This document shows, in pieces, positions 1 to 9,510 of a stretch of 64,000 bases of DNA. The translations under genes and the position numbers were made by a program. This DNA is from Sphingomonas cannabina (GTDB lineage Bacteria > Pseudomonadota > Alphaproteobacteria > Sphingomonadales > Sphingomonadaceae). The first letter of the stretch is position 1. Each line of letters starts with the position of its first letter. Below the pieces are notes generated by a model. It ran no database searches, had not been told where the DNA came from, and worked only from the letters and a program-made list of their open reading frames with translations. The stretch covers positions 3,085,001 through 3,149,000 of the forward strand of contig NZ_CP090059.1 in assembly GCF_021391395.1 (NCBI RefSeq), in the 5' to 3' direction.

Positions 1-2066
1 GCCCGATCAGCTTCACGCGCGACCCGGGCGTGCAGGGCGGCGAGGCCTACCGGCTCGAAGTCGATGCCAAGGGCATCCGCATCGCCGCCTCGGGCGACCG
101 CGGCCTGCTCTACGGCGCGATGACGCTCGCCCAGCTGCTCAGCCCCGACCGCGCGTTCGGCAAGCCGGTCAAGGTTCCCGCAGTGACCGTCACCGACAAG
201 CCGCGCTTCGGCTGGCGCGGGCTGATGATCGACCCGGCGCGGCATTTCCAGCCGATCGAGTTCCTCTATTCGGTCGTCGACCAGATGGTGTCGGTGAAGC
301 TCAACACGCTGCACATCCACCTCACCGACGATCAGGGCTGGCGTTTCGAGGTGAAGCGCTATCCCAAGCTGACCGAGATCGGCGCCTGGCGCACCGGCCC
401 CTCCACCGGCGGCCCGGCACCGACCGAGAAGGTCGGCGGCTTCTACACCCAGGAGCAGCTGAAGGCGCTGGTCGCCTATGCCACCGAGCGCGGCATCACC
501 ATCGTGCCCGAGATCGACCTGCCCGGCCACGCCCAGGCGCTGGTCGCCGCCTATCCCGAGCTCGGCGTGTTCGGCGACCGGCCCGAGGTCTCGCACGACT
601 GGGGCGTCAATCCTTATCTCATCAACCCCGGCCCCAAGGGTGTCCAGTTCGTCAAGGACGTGCTCGACGAGCTGATGACGGTGTTCCCCGGCACCTATAT
701 CCATCTGGGCGGCGACGAGGCGGTCAAGGACCAGTGGGAGCGCTCGCCGGAGGTGCAGGCGCAGATCAAGGCGCTCGGCCTCAAGGACGAGAACCAGCTC
801 CAGAGCTGGCTGATCGACGAGTTCGGCAAGTACCTCGCGAGCAAGGGCCGCCGGCTGATCGGCTGGGACGAGATCCTGGAGGGCGGGCTGCCGCCCTCCG
901 CGTCGGTGATGTCGTGGCGCGGCGAGAAGGGCGCGGTCGAGGCCGCCAACCAGAACCACGACGTGGTGCTGAGCCCCGCGCCGACGCTCTACCTCGACAG
1001 CCTGCAGAGCCGCCGCGCCGACGAGCCGCCGGGCCGGATCGCGATCCAGACGCTCGAGGACGTCTACAAATACGAGCCGATGCCGGCCGGCATCGACGCG
1101 GAGAAGGCGAAGCATGTGCTCGGCGCCCAGGCCAATGCCTGGAGCGAGTATCTGGTGACGCCCTATCAGGTCCAGCACATGCTGTTCCCGCGCGCCGCGG
1201 CGCTCGCCGAGATCACCTGGTCGGACAAGGACAAGCGCGACTTCGCGGGCTTCGTCGCCCGGCTCGACCCGCAGGTGCAGCGCTGGCGCCGCTCGGGCGT
1301 CGAGGTGGCGGACAGCGCCTTCGCGGTCGGCTTCGAGGTTCAGGGCAGCCGAGGCGACGCGCTGCGGGCGAACAAGGTCACCGTCGCCCTCTCGACCCAG
1401 GCACCCTACGGCACGATCCGCTACACGCTCGACGGCAAGGCCCCGACCGCCAAGTCGCGCGCTTACTCCGCCCCGCTGACGCTGAAGCCCGGGGCGACGA
1501 TCCGCGCCGCTGCCTTCGATGCCGTCGGCAATGCCACCGCCACGCCGCGCAGCTTCGACACCAGCCGTGCCGCGCTGCTGACCCGTACCAGCTCCGACCT
1601 CATCGCCTGCCCACGCGGCAGCCTCGGCCTCCGGGTGCCGCTGACCTCCGAAGCGACGGACAATGCACCGGCCTTCAACATCAACCTGTTCGACACCTGC
1701 AGCGCCTACCCGGCCGCGCCGCTCGACGTCGCCAAGGGCTTCACCGTCGAGGTCGCGCGCCTGGCACGCCACTACGGCCTCGCGCATGAGGCCTCGGCGC
1801 TCCGCGCGCATTACAACGTCACGCCCCATGGCGAGCTGGTGATCCAGGCGCGCTGCTTCGCCGCGGCCAAGGACAAGAGCGTCAAGCCGGTCGTGCTCGC
1901 CACCTTCCCGCTGCCCGATCCCGAGCGGTCGCCGACCCGCTTCAGCTTCAGCGGCACGCTGCCGGCGATGGCGGGGGACGAGGACCTGTGCCTCCAGTTC
2001 ACCTCGTCGCTGCTGGATCCCTATTATGCCGTGGAGCGCATGACGCTGACGGAGGCCGCCAAGTGA
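1..2066 (+). CDS. GH20 beta-N-acetylhexosaminidase, 5' end missing
   Basis: Removes terminal beta-linked GlcNAc or GalNAc from glycans, probably in the periplasm. The open frame runs from base 3 without a plausible start, so the gene begins upstream of the window. The (beta/alpha)8 GH20 domain is clear: the HIHLTDDQGWR motif, the HGH-like 'DLPGHAQAL' segment, and the catalytic Asp-Glu pair in 'HLGGDEAV' (bases 714-719), whose Asp orients the substrate acetamido group. A C-terminal chitobiase-type domain ('IRYTLDGKAPT') and about 150 unassigned residues follow. The stop overlaps the next start (GTGA), so this is the first visible gene of a four-gene glycosidase operon. Family call is firm; exact linkage is not. 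Confidence 0.93.
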   Translation, partial: PISFTRDPGVQGGEAYRLEVDAKGIRIAASGDRGLLYGAMTLAQLLSPDRAFGKPVKVPAVTVTDKPRFGWRGLMIDPARHFQPIEFLYSVVDQMVSVKLNTLHIHLTDDQGWRFEVKRYPKLTEIGAWRTGPSTGGPAPTEKVGGFYTQEQLKALVAYATERGITIVPEIDLPGHAQALVAAYPELGVFGDRPEVSHDWGVNPYLINPGPKGVQFVKDVLDELMTVFPGTYIHLGGDEAVKDQWERSPEVQAQIKALGLKDENQLQSWLIDEFGKYLASKGRRLIGWDEILEGGLPPSASVMSWRGEKGAVEAANQNHDVVLSPAPTLYLDSLQSRRADEPPGRIAIQTLEDVYKYEPMPAGIDAEKAKHVLGAQANAWSEYLVTPYQVQHMLFPRAAALAEITWSDKDKRDFAGFVARLDPQVQRWRRSGVEVADSAFAVGFEVQGSRGDALRANKVTVALSTQAPYGTIRYTLDGKAPTAKSRAYSAPLTLKPGATIRAAAFDAVGNATATPRSFDTSRAALLTRTSSDLIACPRGSLGLRVPLTSEATDNAPAFNINLFDTCSAYPAAPLDVAKGFTVEVARLARHYGLAHEASALRAHYNVTPHGELVIQARCFAAAKDKSVKPVVLATFPLPDPERSPTRFSFSGTLPAMAGDEDLCLQFTSSLLDPYYAVERMTLTEAAK

Positions 2067-4642
2067 AGCCACGGCTCGCGCTTCTGCCGTTGCTGTTCGC
2101 CACACTGCCCGCCTGGGCTGCCCCCAAGGAGACGATCCCGCTCGACGGCGTCTGGGAAGTTCGGATCGATCCCGCCGACGCCGAAGCCGCCAAGGCGCAT
2201 CCGCGCGAAACCGCTTGGTTTCCCGCGAGGGTGCCAGGCAGCGTCCAGCAGGACCTGATCGCGGCCAGGCGCGTCCCCGATCCATTCAAGGGGATCAACG
2301 AGGCGCCGATCCAATGGGCCGGCCTCACCAACTGGCAGTTCCGCCGCACGATCGCGGTGACGCCGGCGATGCTGGCGCGCGATCATGTCGAGTTCGTGTT
2401 CGACGGGCTCGACACCTTCGCAACGGTGTCGGTGAACGGCCAGGTGCTGCTCAAGGCCGACAACGCCCACCGCCGCTGGCGCGTCGATGCCAAGGCCGCA
2501 CTGAAGCCGGGCCGCAACGAGCTGATCGTAACGATCGCCTCGCCGATCAGGACGCTCCAGCCGATGGTGCTGGCCGAAGCAAATCCGCTGCCCGGCGAAT
2601 ATGATTCCGCGTTCGGCGACGAGCCCAAGGGCAAGCAGACCTCGCCCTATATCCGCAAGCCGAAGTACCACTATAGCTGGGACTGGGGCCCGCGCCTGGT
2701 GAACGTCGGCGTATGGCGCGCGGTGAAGCTCGAAGGCTGGGACGAGGCGCGGATCGACGCATTGACGATCGAGCAGGAGGCGCTGAACGACGCCGAGGCG
2801 CGGCTGGTGGCGCGCTATCGCATCGTCGCCGGGCACGACGCGACGGTGACGCTCGATACGCGGATCACCACGCCCGACGGCACTTCGCAGGCCGTGACCC
2901 GCACGGTGAAGGTCGCCGCGGGCGACAATGAGGTCAGCGTGCCCCTCAGCGTCGCCGCGCCGCAACGCTGGTGGCCGGTCGGCTACGGCGCGCAGCCGCT
3001 CTACCGCGTCGCCGGAGCGCTCGGCAGCGACGACCGCGTCGAGCACCGCATCGGCCTGCGCACCGTCGAGCTCATCCGCAAGGACGGCAGCTTCGGCTTC
3101 CGGATCAACGGCGTGCCGATCTTCGCCAAGGGCGCCAATCTGATCCCGTTCGACAATTTCCCGTCGCGCGTGACCACGGCGCAGATGCGCGACATCCTCC
3201 AGAGCGCGCGCGACGCCAACATGAACATGCTGCGCGTCTGGGGCGGCGGCTATTATCTCGACGACGATTTCTACGCGATCGCCGATGAGCTGGGCGTGAT
3301 GGTCTGGCAGGACTTCATGTTCGGCGGATCGATCACCCCGCCCGACGCCAGGTTCCGCGACAATGTCCGCATCGAGGCGGAGGAGCAGGTCGAACGGCTC
3401 CAGGCGCACCCCTCGATCGTGCTGTGGGCGGGCAACAACGAGGTGCTGTCCGGCTGGGAGAACTGGTCGGACCGCAAGGCCTTCAAGCGCCGCGTCGGCG
3501 CCGACGAGCAGGAACGGATCGGCGTCGGCATGGCGGTGCTGTTCGACCGCGTGCTGCGGGGTGCCGTGCTGACGCGCTCGCCGGGCACGCCCTATTGGCC
3601 GGGCTCGCCTTCGACCGATTACGAAGGCCCGACCGACACCGACAAGGACGGCGACCGCCATTTCTGGGACGTGTGGTCGGGATCGAAGCCGGTCGAGCGC
3701 TATCTCGACAGCTGTCCGCGCTTCATGTCCGAATATGGCTTCCAGGCGATGCCCGACCTGTCGACCATCCGCGAGTTCGCCGGAAATGGGCCGCTCACGC
3801 TCGACAGTCCGGTGCTCAAGGCGCACCAGAAATTCCTGGCCGGCGAAGGCAACGCCCGGCTCCAGCTCTATCTCGACCAGCGGCTGCGTCCGGCACGCGA
3901 TTTCGCCGACCTCGTCTACCTGACCCAGGTCAACCAGATGCAGGCGATCGACATGGCGGCGCGCCATCATCGCGGCTGTCGGCCGGTGACGATGGGATCG
4001 CTCTACTGGCAGATCAACGACACCTGGCCGGCGATCTCCTGGGCGAGCATCGACTATTACGGCCGGTGGAAGCTGCTCCATTATGCCGCCCGGCGCTTCT
4101 TCGCACCGCAGGCGGTGGTCGCCGAGCATCGCGACGGCAGCACACGGATCGCCCTCGTCTCCGACGCGACCGCGCCGGTCCAGGCGCGCTGGCAGGTGCG
4201 GGCGTTCGACATGGCCGGCAAGCCGATCGGCGAGCGAGGCGGCGAGGTGACGCTCGATCCGCTCTCGGCGAAGGACGTGGCAAACCTTACCGATGCGGAA
4301 TTGTTCGCCGGCGCCGATCCGAAGGCGAGCTATGCGGTCGCCGAACTGCAGGTCGACGGCCGCCCCGTCTCCCGCACCATCGTCGAGCGCGCCGTCCCCA
4401 AGGACATGGCCTATCCCGCTTCGGGCCTCACCGCCCGCTGGGAAGGCAAACGCGTGACGATCACCGCCAAGGCACTCGCCCGCGCGGTGATGCTCGACTT
4501 CGGCGCCCTCCCCGCCCGGCCGAGCGACGACGGCTTCGACCTGCTGCCGGGCGAGAGCGTGACGGTCGACGTGCGCTCCGACGCCTCCGCCGCGGCGCTG
4601 AAGCGCGCCCTCACCCTCCGCACACTTGGACCCCGATCGTGA
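2063..4642 (+). CDS. GH2 beta-mannosidase, exported
   Basis: Predicted exo-beta-mannosidase of 859 residues, the normal size for the family, which removes beta-1,4-mannose such as the core mannose of N-glycans. The start is the GTG overlapping the previous stop; it opens a Sec signal peptide (KPRLALLPLLFATLPAWA). A jelly-roll sugar-binding domain comes first, then Ig-like domains and a TIM barrel. The acid/base Glu is E460 in 'AGNNEV' and the nucleophile is E557 in 'MSEYGFQ', both intact. 'YHYSWDWGPR' is typical of GH2 mannosidases rather than galactosidases. The tail overlaps the GH3 gene by GTGA, implying translational coupling. Substrate is inferred from family and neighbours. Confidence 0.9.
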   Translation: MKPRLALLPLLFATLPAWAAPKETIPLDGVWEVRIDPADAEAAKAHPRETAWFPARVPGSVQQDLIAARRVPDPFKGINEAPIQWAGLTNWQFRRTIAVTPAMLARDHVEFVFDGLDTFATVSVNGQVLLKADNAHRRWRVDAKAALKPGRNELIVTIASPIRTLQPMVLAEANPLPGEYDSAFGDEPKGKQTSPYIRKPKYHYSWDWGPRLVNVGVWRAVKLEGWDEARIDALTIEQEALNDAEARLVARYRIVAGHDATVTLDTRITTPDGTSQAVTRTVKVAAGDNEVSVPLSVAAPQRWWPVGYGAQPLYRVAGALGSDDRVEHRIGLRTVELIRKDGSFGFRINGVPIFAKGANLIPFDNFPSRVTTAQMRDILQSARDANMNMLRVWGGGYYLDDDFYAIADELGVMVWQDFMFGGSITPPDARFRDNVRIEAEEQVERLQAHPSIVLWAGNNEVLSGWENWSDRKAFKRRVGADEQERIGVGMAVLFDRVLRGAVLTRSPGTPYWPGSPSTDYEGPTDTDKDGDRHFWDVWSGSKPVERYLDSCPRFMSEYGFQAMPDLSTIREFAGNGPLTLDSPVLKAHQKFLAGEGNARLQLYLDQRLRPARDFADLVYLTQVNQMQAIDMAARHHRGCRPVTMGSLYWQINDTWPAISWASIDYYGRWKLLHYAARRFFAPQAVVAEHRDGSTRIALVSDATAPVQARWQVRAFDMAGKPIGERGGEVTLDPLSAKDVANLTDAELFAGADPKASYAVAELQVDGRPVSRTIVERAVPKDMAYPASGLTARWEGKRVTITAKALARAVMLDFGALPARPSDDGFDLLPGESVTVDVRSDASAAALKRALTLRTLGPRS

Positions 4643-7197
4643 TCCCGCTCCTGCTTCTTGCCGCCGCCACCGCCGATGATCCGGTCGCCCGGTCGATCGC
4701 GACCATGACCGTCGAGGAAAAGGCCGCCCAGCTCCAGAGCACCGCGCCCGCCGACGAGGATGCCGGCCTCCCCGCCTACGACTGGTGGAACGAAGGGCTG
4801 CACGGCCTCGCGCGCAATGGCCACGCGACGGTATTCCCCCAGGCGATCGCGCTCGCCGCGACCTGGGATACCGACCTGACGCACAAGGTCGGCGATGTCG
4901 TCGCGACCGAGGCGCGCGCCAAGTTCAACGCGCGCCCCGCCAATGCCGACCGCCGCATCTATGAAGGGCTGACGATCTGGTCGCCCAACATCAACATCTT
5001 CCGCGATCCGCGCTGGGGCCGTGGGCAGGAAACCTATGGCGAGGACCCGTACCTCACCGGGCATCTCGGCGTCGCCTTCATCCAGGGATTGCAGGGACCC
5101 GACCCGGCGCACCCGAAGGTCATCGCCACGCCCAAGCATTTCGCCGTCCACAGCGGCCCTGAGGCAGGCCGCGACGGCTTCGACGTCGACCCCAGCCCGC
5201 AGGACCTGGAAGCGACCTATTTCCCCGCCTTCCGCCTCGCGATCACCGAGGGCAAGGCGCGCTCGCTGATGTGCGCCTACAACGCGATCCACGGCACCCC
5301 GGCGTGCGCTTCCTCGCCGCTGCTCAACGACCGGCTGCGCAAGGATTGGGGGTTCACCGGCTTCACCGTCTCGGATTGCGACGCGGTCGCCAACATCCAC
5401 CTGTTCCACCATTACCGCCTCGACGCCGCGGGAGCGGCGGCGGCGGCGATCAAGGGCGGCAACGACCTCAACTGCGGCAGCGCCTATGCCGCGCTCCCCC
5501 AGGCGGTCGCCAGGGGACTGGTCAGCGAAGCCGAGATCGACACCGCCCTCTCCCGCGCGCTCGACGCTCGACGCGCGCTCGGCATCGCCTTCGGCGGCGA
5601 CAGTCCGTGGAGCCGGATCAAGCCGAGCGAGATCGGCACGCCCGAGCATCGCGCCCTGGCGCTCGACGCCGCGCGCAAGTCGATCGTGCTCCTCAAGAAC
5701 GACGCCGGCCGCCTGCCGCTCAAGTCCGGCAGCCGCATCGCGGTGATCGGCGCCGACGCCGACGACCTCGGCGTGCTCGAGGCCAACTATCATGGCACCG
5801 CGATCGATCCGGTCACGCCGCTGGAGGGCATCCGCCGCCAGTTCGGTGCTGCGAACGTCAGCTACGCCCAGGGTTCCGTCCTCGCCGACGGCGCCCCGGT
5901 GGTGGTGCCCGAAACCGCCTTCGCCGCCGACGGCAAGCCCGGCCTCAAGGCCGAATATTTCGCGAGCCCGACCGTCGGCGGTACGCCGGTCGCGACGCGG
6001 CAGGACCGGCGGATCGACTTCAACTACACGCGCGCCGCTCCCCTGCCCCAGCTCGATCCCAAGGGTTTCTCGGTGCGCTGGTCGGGCGAGCTCGTGCCTC
6101 CAGGGCCGGGCCGCTACACGCTCGCGATCGACATCCCGGCCTGCTGGAAGGATTGCACCACCCATGACGCCGTCCGGCTGTGGATCGACGGCAAGCCGTT
6201 CCACGCCGGTCCGCTCGGCAAGGCGCGGGTGGAGATCCCCTTCGACAGCGACGGCGGCCGCCATGCCTTCCGCCTGGAGCTCGACCATCACGGCGAGGAC
6301 GAGGGGCTGCGGCTGATGTGGCTCCCGCCCGCTGAGCCGATGCTGGCGCAGGCGGTCGCGGCGGCGCGGAACGCGGACGTGGTGGTGGCGGTGCTCGGCC
6401 TCTCCCCCGATCTCGAGGGCGAGGCGCTCCAGGTGAGCGTACCCGGTTTCGTCGGCGGGGACCGCACCGACATCGCGCTCCCCCAGGCCCAGCAGCGGCT
6501 GCTGGCGGCGCTGCGCGGCACCGGCAAGCCGGTCGTCCTCGTCCTGACCAGCGGCAGCGCAGTCGCGGTCGATCCGGCGATGGCCGACGCGATCCTAGCC
6601 GCCTGGTATCCGGGCGAATCCGGCGGCACGGCGATCGCCGAGACGCTGGCGGGGTTCAACAACCCCTCGGGCCGCTTGCCGGTGACCTTCTACAAGAGCA
6701 CCTCCGACCTCCCCGCCTTCATCGATTACGGCATGAAGGAGCGGACCTACCGCTATTTCACCGGCACGCCGCTCTGGGGCTTCGGCCATGGTCTCAGCTA
6801 CACCAGCTTCGCCTATGATGCGGCCACGGCAAAGGCCGGCTCCACGGCAGTTCCGGTGGAGGCAAGCGTTCGCCTCCGCAACAGCGGCGGCCGTGCGGGC
6901 GAGGAGGTCGTTCAGGTCTATCTGGTCCCACCGTCCGCTAAGGGGGGCGGCTTCACGGCCCCCGTGCTCCAACGCCAGCTCGCCGGCTTCCGCCGCGTCG
7001 CGCTGACGCCGGGCAAGACCGCGACCGTCCGCTTCACGATCGACCCGCGCAACCTGAGCACGGTCGAGCGCGACGGTACGCGCCGTGTGCTGCCCGGCCG
7101 CTATCGCCTGTGGCTCGGCGGCGGCCAGCCGCAGGACGGCGCCGGCCAATGGACCGAATTCACCCTCACCGGCGAGCCGGAGACGCTGCCCAAATGA
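4639..7197 (+). CDS. GH3 beta-xylosidase/glucosidase with PA14 insert
   Basis: Exported GH3 enzyme of 852 residues. The GTG start overlaps the upstream stop and gives a short signal peptide (VIPLLLLAAATA). The N-terminal barrel carries 'WWNEGLHG' and 'TPKHFAVHSGPE', and the nucleophile is D246 in 'TVSDCDAV'; this version resembles the plant/fungal beta-xylosidase branch of GH3. A PA14 domain (about residues 430-570) interrupts the C-terminal alpha/beta domain and probably shapes substrate entry. An Fn3-like domain ends the protein. Between a mannosidase and a fucosidase, a good guess is removal of the core beta-1,2-xylose of plant N-glycans, but beta-glucosidase activity cannot be excluded. 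Confidence 0.88.
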   Translation: MIPLLLLAAATADDPVARSIATMTVEEKAAQLQSTAPADEDAGLPAYDWWNEGLHGLARNGHATVFPQAIALAATWDTDLTHKVGDVVATEARAKFNARPANADRRIYEGLTIWSPNINIFRDPRWGRGQETYGEDPYLTGHLGVAFIQGLQGPDPAHPKVIATPKHFAVHSGPEAGRDGFDVDPSPQDLEATYFPAFRLAITEGKARSLMCAYNAIHGTPACASSPLLNDRLRKDWGFTGFTVSDCDAVANIHLFHHYRLDAAGAAAAAIKGGNDLNCGSAYAALPQAVARGLVSEAEIDTALSRALDARRALGIAFGGDSPWSRIKPSEIGTPEHRALALDAARKSIVLLKNDAGRLPLKSGSRIAVIGADADDLGVLEANYHGTAIDPVTPLEGIRRQFGAANVSYAQGSVLADGAPVVVPETAFAADGKPGLKAEYFASPTVGGTPVATRQDRRIDFNYTRAAPLPQLDPKGFSVRWSGELVPPGPGRYTLAIDIPACWKDCTTHDAVRLWIDGKPFHAGPLGKARVEIPFDSDGGRHAFRLELDHHGEDEGLRLMWLPPAEPMLAQAVAAARNADVVVAVLGLSPDLEGEALQVSVPGFVGGDRTDIALPQAQQRLLAALRGTGKPVVLVLTSGSAVAVDPAMADAILAAWYPGESGGTAIAETLAGFNNPSGRLPVTFYKSTSDLPAFIDYGMKERTYRYFTGTPLWGFGHGLSYTSFAYDAATAKAGSTAVPVEASVRLRNSGGRAGEEVVQVYLVPPSAKGGGFTAPVLQRQLAGFRRVALTPGKTATVRFTIDPRNLSTVERDGTRRVLPGRYRLWLGGGQPQDGAGQWTEFTLTGEPETLPK

Positions 7198-9116
7198 CCG
7201 AAATCTCGCGCCGTTCGCTGCTCGCCACCGGCCTCGCCGCCGGCACGCTGGCCACCGCGCCGGCGCTGGCCGCACCACGCACGGCTCCGCCCAAGCCTTA
7301 CGGCGCGGTGCCGAGCCCGCGGCAGTGGCGCTGGCACGGGCGCGAGCAATATGCCTTCGTGCATTTCTCGATCAACACCTTCACCGACAAGGAATGGGGT
7401 TATGGCGACGAGAGCCCCAAGCTGTTCAACCCGACCGACTTCGACGCCGACCAGATCGTCGCCGCCGCCAAGGCCGGCGGCCTGCGCGGACTGATCCTCA
7501 CCGCCAAGCATCACGACGGCTTCTGCCTGTGGCCGACGACGCTCACCGAACATTGCATCCGCAACAGCCCCTACAAGGACGGCAAGGGCGACATCGTCCG
7601 CGAAATGGCCGATGCCTGCCGCCGCGCCGGCCTGCCCTTCGGCCTCTATCTCTCCCCCTGGGACCGCAACCACGCGGACTACGGCCGACCCGCCTATGTC
7701 GACTATTACCGCGCCCAGCTGACCGAGCTCTGCACGCGCTACGGCGAGCTGTTCGAGGTGTGGTTCGACGGCGCCAACGGCGGCGACGGCTATTACGGCG
7801 GCGCGCGCGAGGCGCGGAAGATCGATGCGCCGCGCTATTACGACTGGCCGTCGATCGTCGCGCTGGTCCACCGGCTTCAGCCGAATGCCTGCACCTTCGA
7901 CCCGCTCGGCGCCGACATCCGCTGGGTCGGCAACGAGGACGGCGTCGCCGGCGACCCGTGCTGGCCGACCATGCCGAACCAGCCCTACGACCAGAAGAAC
8001 GGCAACGCCGGCGTGCGCGGCGGCGCGATCTGGTGGCCCGCCGAGACCGACGTCTCGATCCGCCCCGGCTGGTTCTACCATGCCGACGAGGATTCCAAGG
8101 TGAAGAGCCCCGAGCGCCTCATCCGCCTCTACGATGAATCGGTCGGCCGCGGCACCAACCTCAACCTCAACATTCCGCCCGACCGCCGCGGCCGGATCCC
8201 CGACCAGGACGTCAGGATCCTCAAATCCTTCGGCGACGCGATCCGCGCCACCTTCGCGCGCGATCTCGCCAAGGGCGCCGTGGCCCATGCCAGCCACAAC
8301 CGCGGCCCGGACTTCGAGCCCGCCCATGTGCTCGACGGCAATCGCGAAACCTATTGGTCGACGCCCGACGGCGTGACCGTTTCGGAGCTGATACTCGACC
8401 TGAAGCCGGGCACGAGCTTCGACGTCATTCGCCTGCGCGAATATCTGCCGCTCGGCGTGCGCGTGACCCGCTTCGCGATCGATGCCGAGATCGGCGGCGC
8501 CTGGCGCACACTCGCCGAGCATGAATGCATCTCCGCCCAGCGGATTATCCGCCTGCCCGCCCCGATCGCACCGCGCCGCGCCCGCCTGCGCATCGTCGAG
8601 GCGCCCGCGTGCCCGGCGATCAGCGAATTCGCGCTGTTCCGCTCGGTCGCGCCCGTCCCGGTCCCACCGATCATCTCCTCCGATCCCAGCGTGCTCGACA
8701 CGAGCGGATGGCGGATCGTCGAGGCGAGCGCACCCGACGCGGAGCGCCTGCTCGACAACGACGCCGCGACGATCTGGCTGCAACCTGCCCCCACGCACGA
8801 TCGACCGGCGCGCGTGACGATCGACCTCGGCAAGCCGGTCGAGCTCGCCGGCTTCAGCCTGACTCCCTCGCGCCAGGTAATGACCGGCGCGGCACCACCT
8901 AAAGGTTATGTCGCCGAAACGAGCGACGATGGGACCAATTGGAAGCCAGCGGCGAGCGGGGAATTCTCCAACATCGCCTACGCGCTCTCCACGCAGCGGA
9001 TCGCCTTCGCCACGCCCCGGCAGGCACGCTACCTCCGCCTGACCTTCGCCGAGACTGCCGTCACGGCACGGAGATTGGCCATCGCCGGAATCGGCGGGTT
9101 CACCGCAACGCGCTAG
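7194..9116 (+). CDS. GH29 alpha-L-fucosidase with C-terminal F5/8-type domains
   Basis: Alpha-L-fucosidase of 640 residues, last gene of the glycosidase operon (ATGA overlap with GH3). The N-terminus has a Tat-like signal (ISRRSLLATGLAAG), so it is probably exported folded. The GH29 barrel shows 'FVHFSINTFTD', 'AKHHDGFCLWP' and the nucleophile D192 in 'EVWFDGANGG'. After residue about 380 there are two galactose-binding-like (F5/8 type C) modules, the first around 'HVLDGNRETYWS' and the second around 'LLDNDAATIW'. The architecture fits the alpha-1,3/1,4 branch of GH29 better than the alpha-1,6 branch, which would suit the core alpha-1,3-fucose of plant N-glycans; this is inference. Confidence 0.88.
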   Translation: MTEISRRSLLATGLAAGTLATAPALAAPRTAPPKPYGAVPSPRQWRWHGREQYAFVHFSINTFTDKEWGYGDESPKLFNPTDFDADQIVAAAKAGGLRGLILTAKHHDGFCLWPTTLTEHCIRNSPYKDGKGDIVREMADACRRAGLPFGLYLSPWDRNHADYGRPAYVDYYRAQLTELCTRYGELFEVWFDGANGGDGYYGGAREARKIDAPRYYDWPSIVALVHRLQPNACTFDPLGADIRWVGNEDGVAGDPCWPTMPNQPYDQKNGNAGVRGGAIWWPAETDVSIRPGWFYHADEDSKVKSPERLIRLYDESVGRGTNLNLNIPPDRRGRIPDQDVRILKSFGDAIRATFARDLAKGAVAHASHNRGPDFEPAHVLDGNRETYWSTPDGVTVSELILDLKPGTSFDVIRLREYLPLGVRVTRFAIDAEIGGAWRTLAEHECISAQRIIRLPAPIAPRRARLRIVEAPACPAISEFALFRSVAPVPVPPIISSDPSVLDTSGWRIVEASAPDAERLLDNDAATIWLQPAPTHDRPARVTIDLGKPVELAGFSLTPSRQVMTGAAPPKGYVAETSDDGTNWKPAASGEFSNIAYALSTQRIAFATPRQARYLRLTFAETAVTARRLAIAGIGGFTATR

Positions 9117-9158
9117 GACCGAGCGACATTTGAAGCTCCGGGCCCTACTGGCCCATCC

Positions 9159-9273
9159 CCACCGTCACCCCGGACTTGTTCCGGGGTTTCACCGCCCCCC
9201 CCTGGTCGCGCTCAAGCCTCTTGTCCTGCTCTTGCCTCCCCGTGGGCCCGGAACAAGGCCGGGGTGACGGTGG
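9159..9273. repeat. Family A inverted repeat (REP/MITE-like)
   Basis: Two arms of about 27 bases (9159-9186 and 9247-9273) pair with one mismatch. The loop holds GCGCTCAAGCCTCTTGTCC (9208-9226), which recurs inverted in the loop of the repeat at 37211-37317, showing the two are copies of one element. Confidence 0.8.
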
Positions 9274-9423
9274 AGAAGGGTTGAAGCCATCCATCCCTCA
9301 AAGCCGGTCGATCGGCGGCTCCCGGCTGCGCGCCTGCATCAACCGCCAGGAAATTCCCAACGCGCATCACAACATGCCGAAGGGTGATCCTGGATAGGCG
9401 CACGATAAAACCAATTTTCTTTT

Positions 9424-9439
9424 TGGTATTGAATTGATT
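9424..9439 (+). promoter_or_regulatory. Candidate GntR/NagQ-type operator
   Basis: TGGTATTGAATTGATT in an AT-rich promoter zone, 72 bases before the glycosylasparaginase start. It matches TGGTATTGCATTGGTT at 20791-20806 in 14 of 16 positions. TGGTAT half-sites are typical of GntR/HutC-family GlcNAc regulators (NagQ, DasR). No such regulator gene is in the window. Confidence 0.4.
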
Positions 9440-9510
9440 TTTCATCTATGACAATCTTATTGCATGGGCGCGACAGAATGATAACGCTCCCATCATTGGG
9501 GAAGACATCG

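Larger units (their letters stand above)
9117..9510. other. Intergenic region with repeat and promoter zone
   Basis: A 394-base gap. The first half is a GC-rich inverted repeat (9159-9273, listed separately). The second half turns AT-rich between about 9405 and 9460, unlike its surroundings, and contains a TGGTATTG element; this is the likely promoter and operator zone of the glycosylasparaginase-TonB receptor operon. No believable coding region was seen: the short frames over the repeat are low-complexity shadows. Confidence 0.6.

Noticed and set aside
2024..4129. Long open frame antisense to the beta-mannosidase
   Set aside because: Same reason: codon-bias shadow of a well-supported gene.
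9176..9397. Small open frame in the gap before the asparaginase
   Set aside because: It mostly reads the inverted repeat and has no family resemblance.
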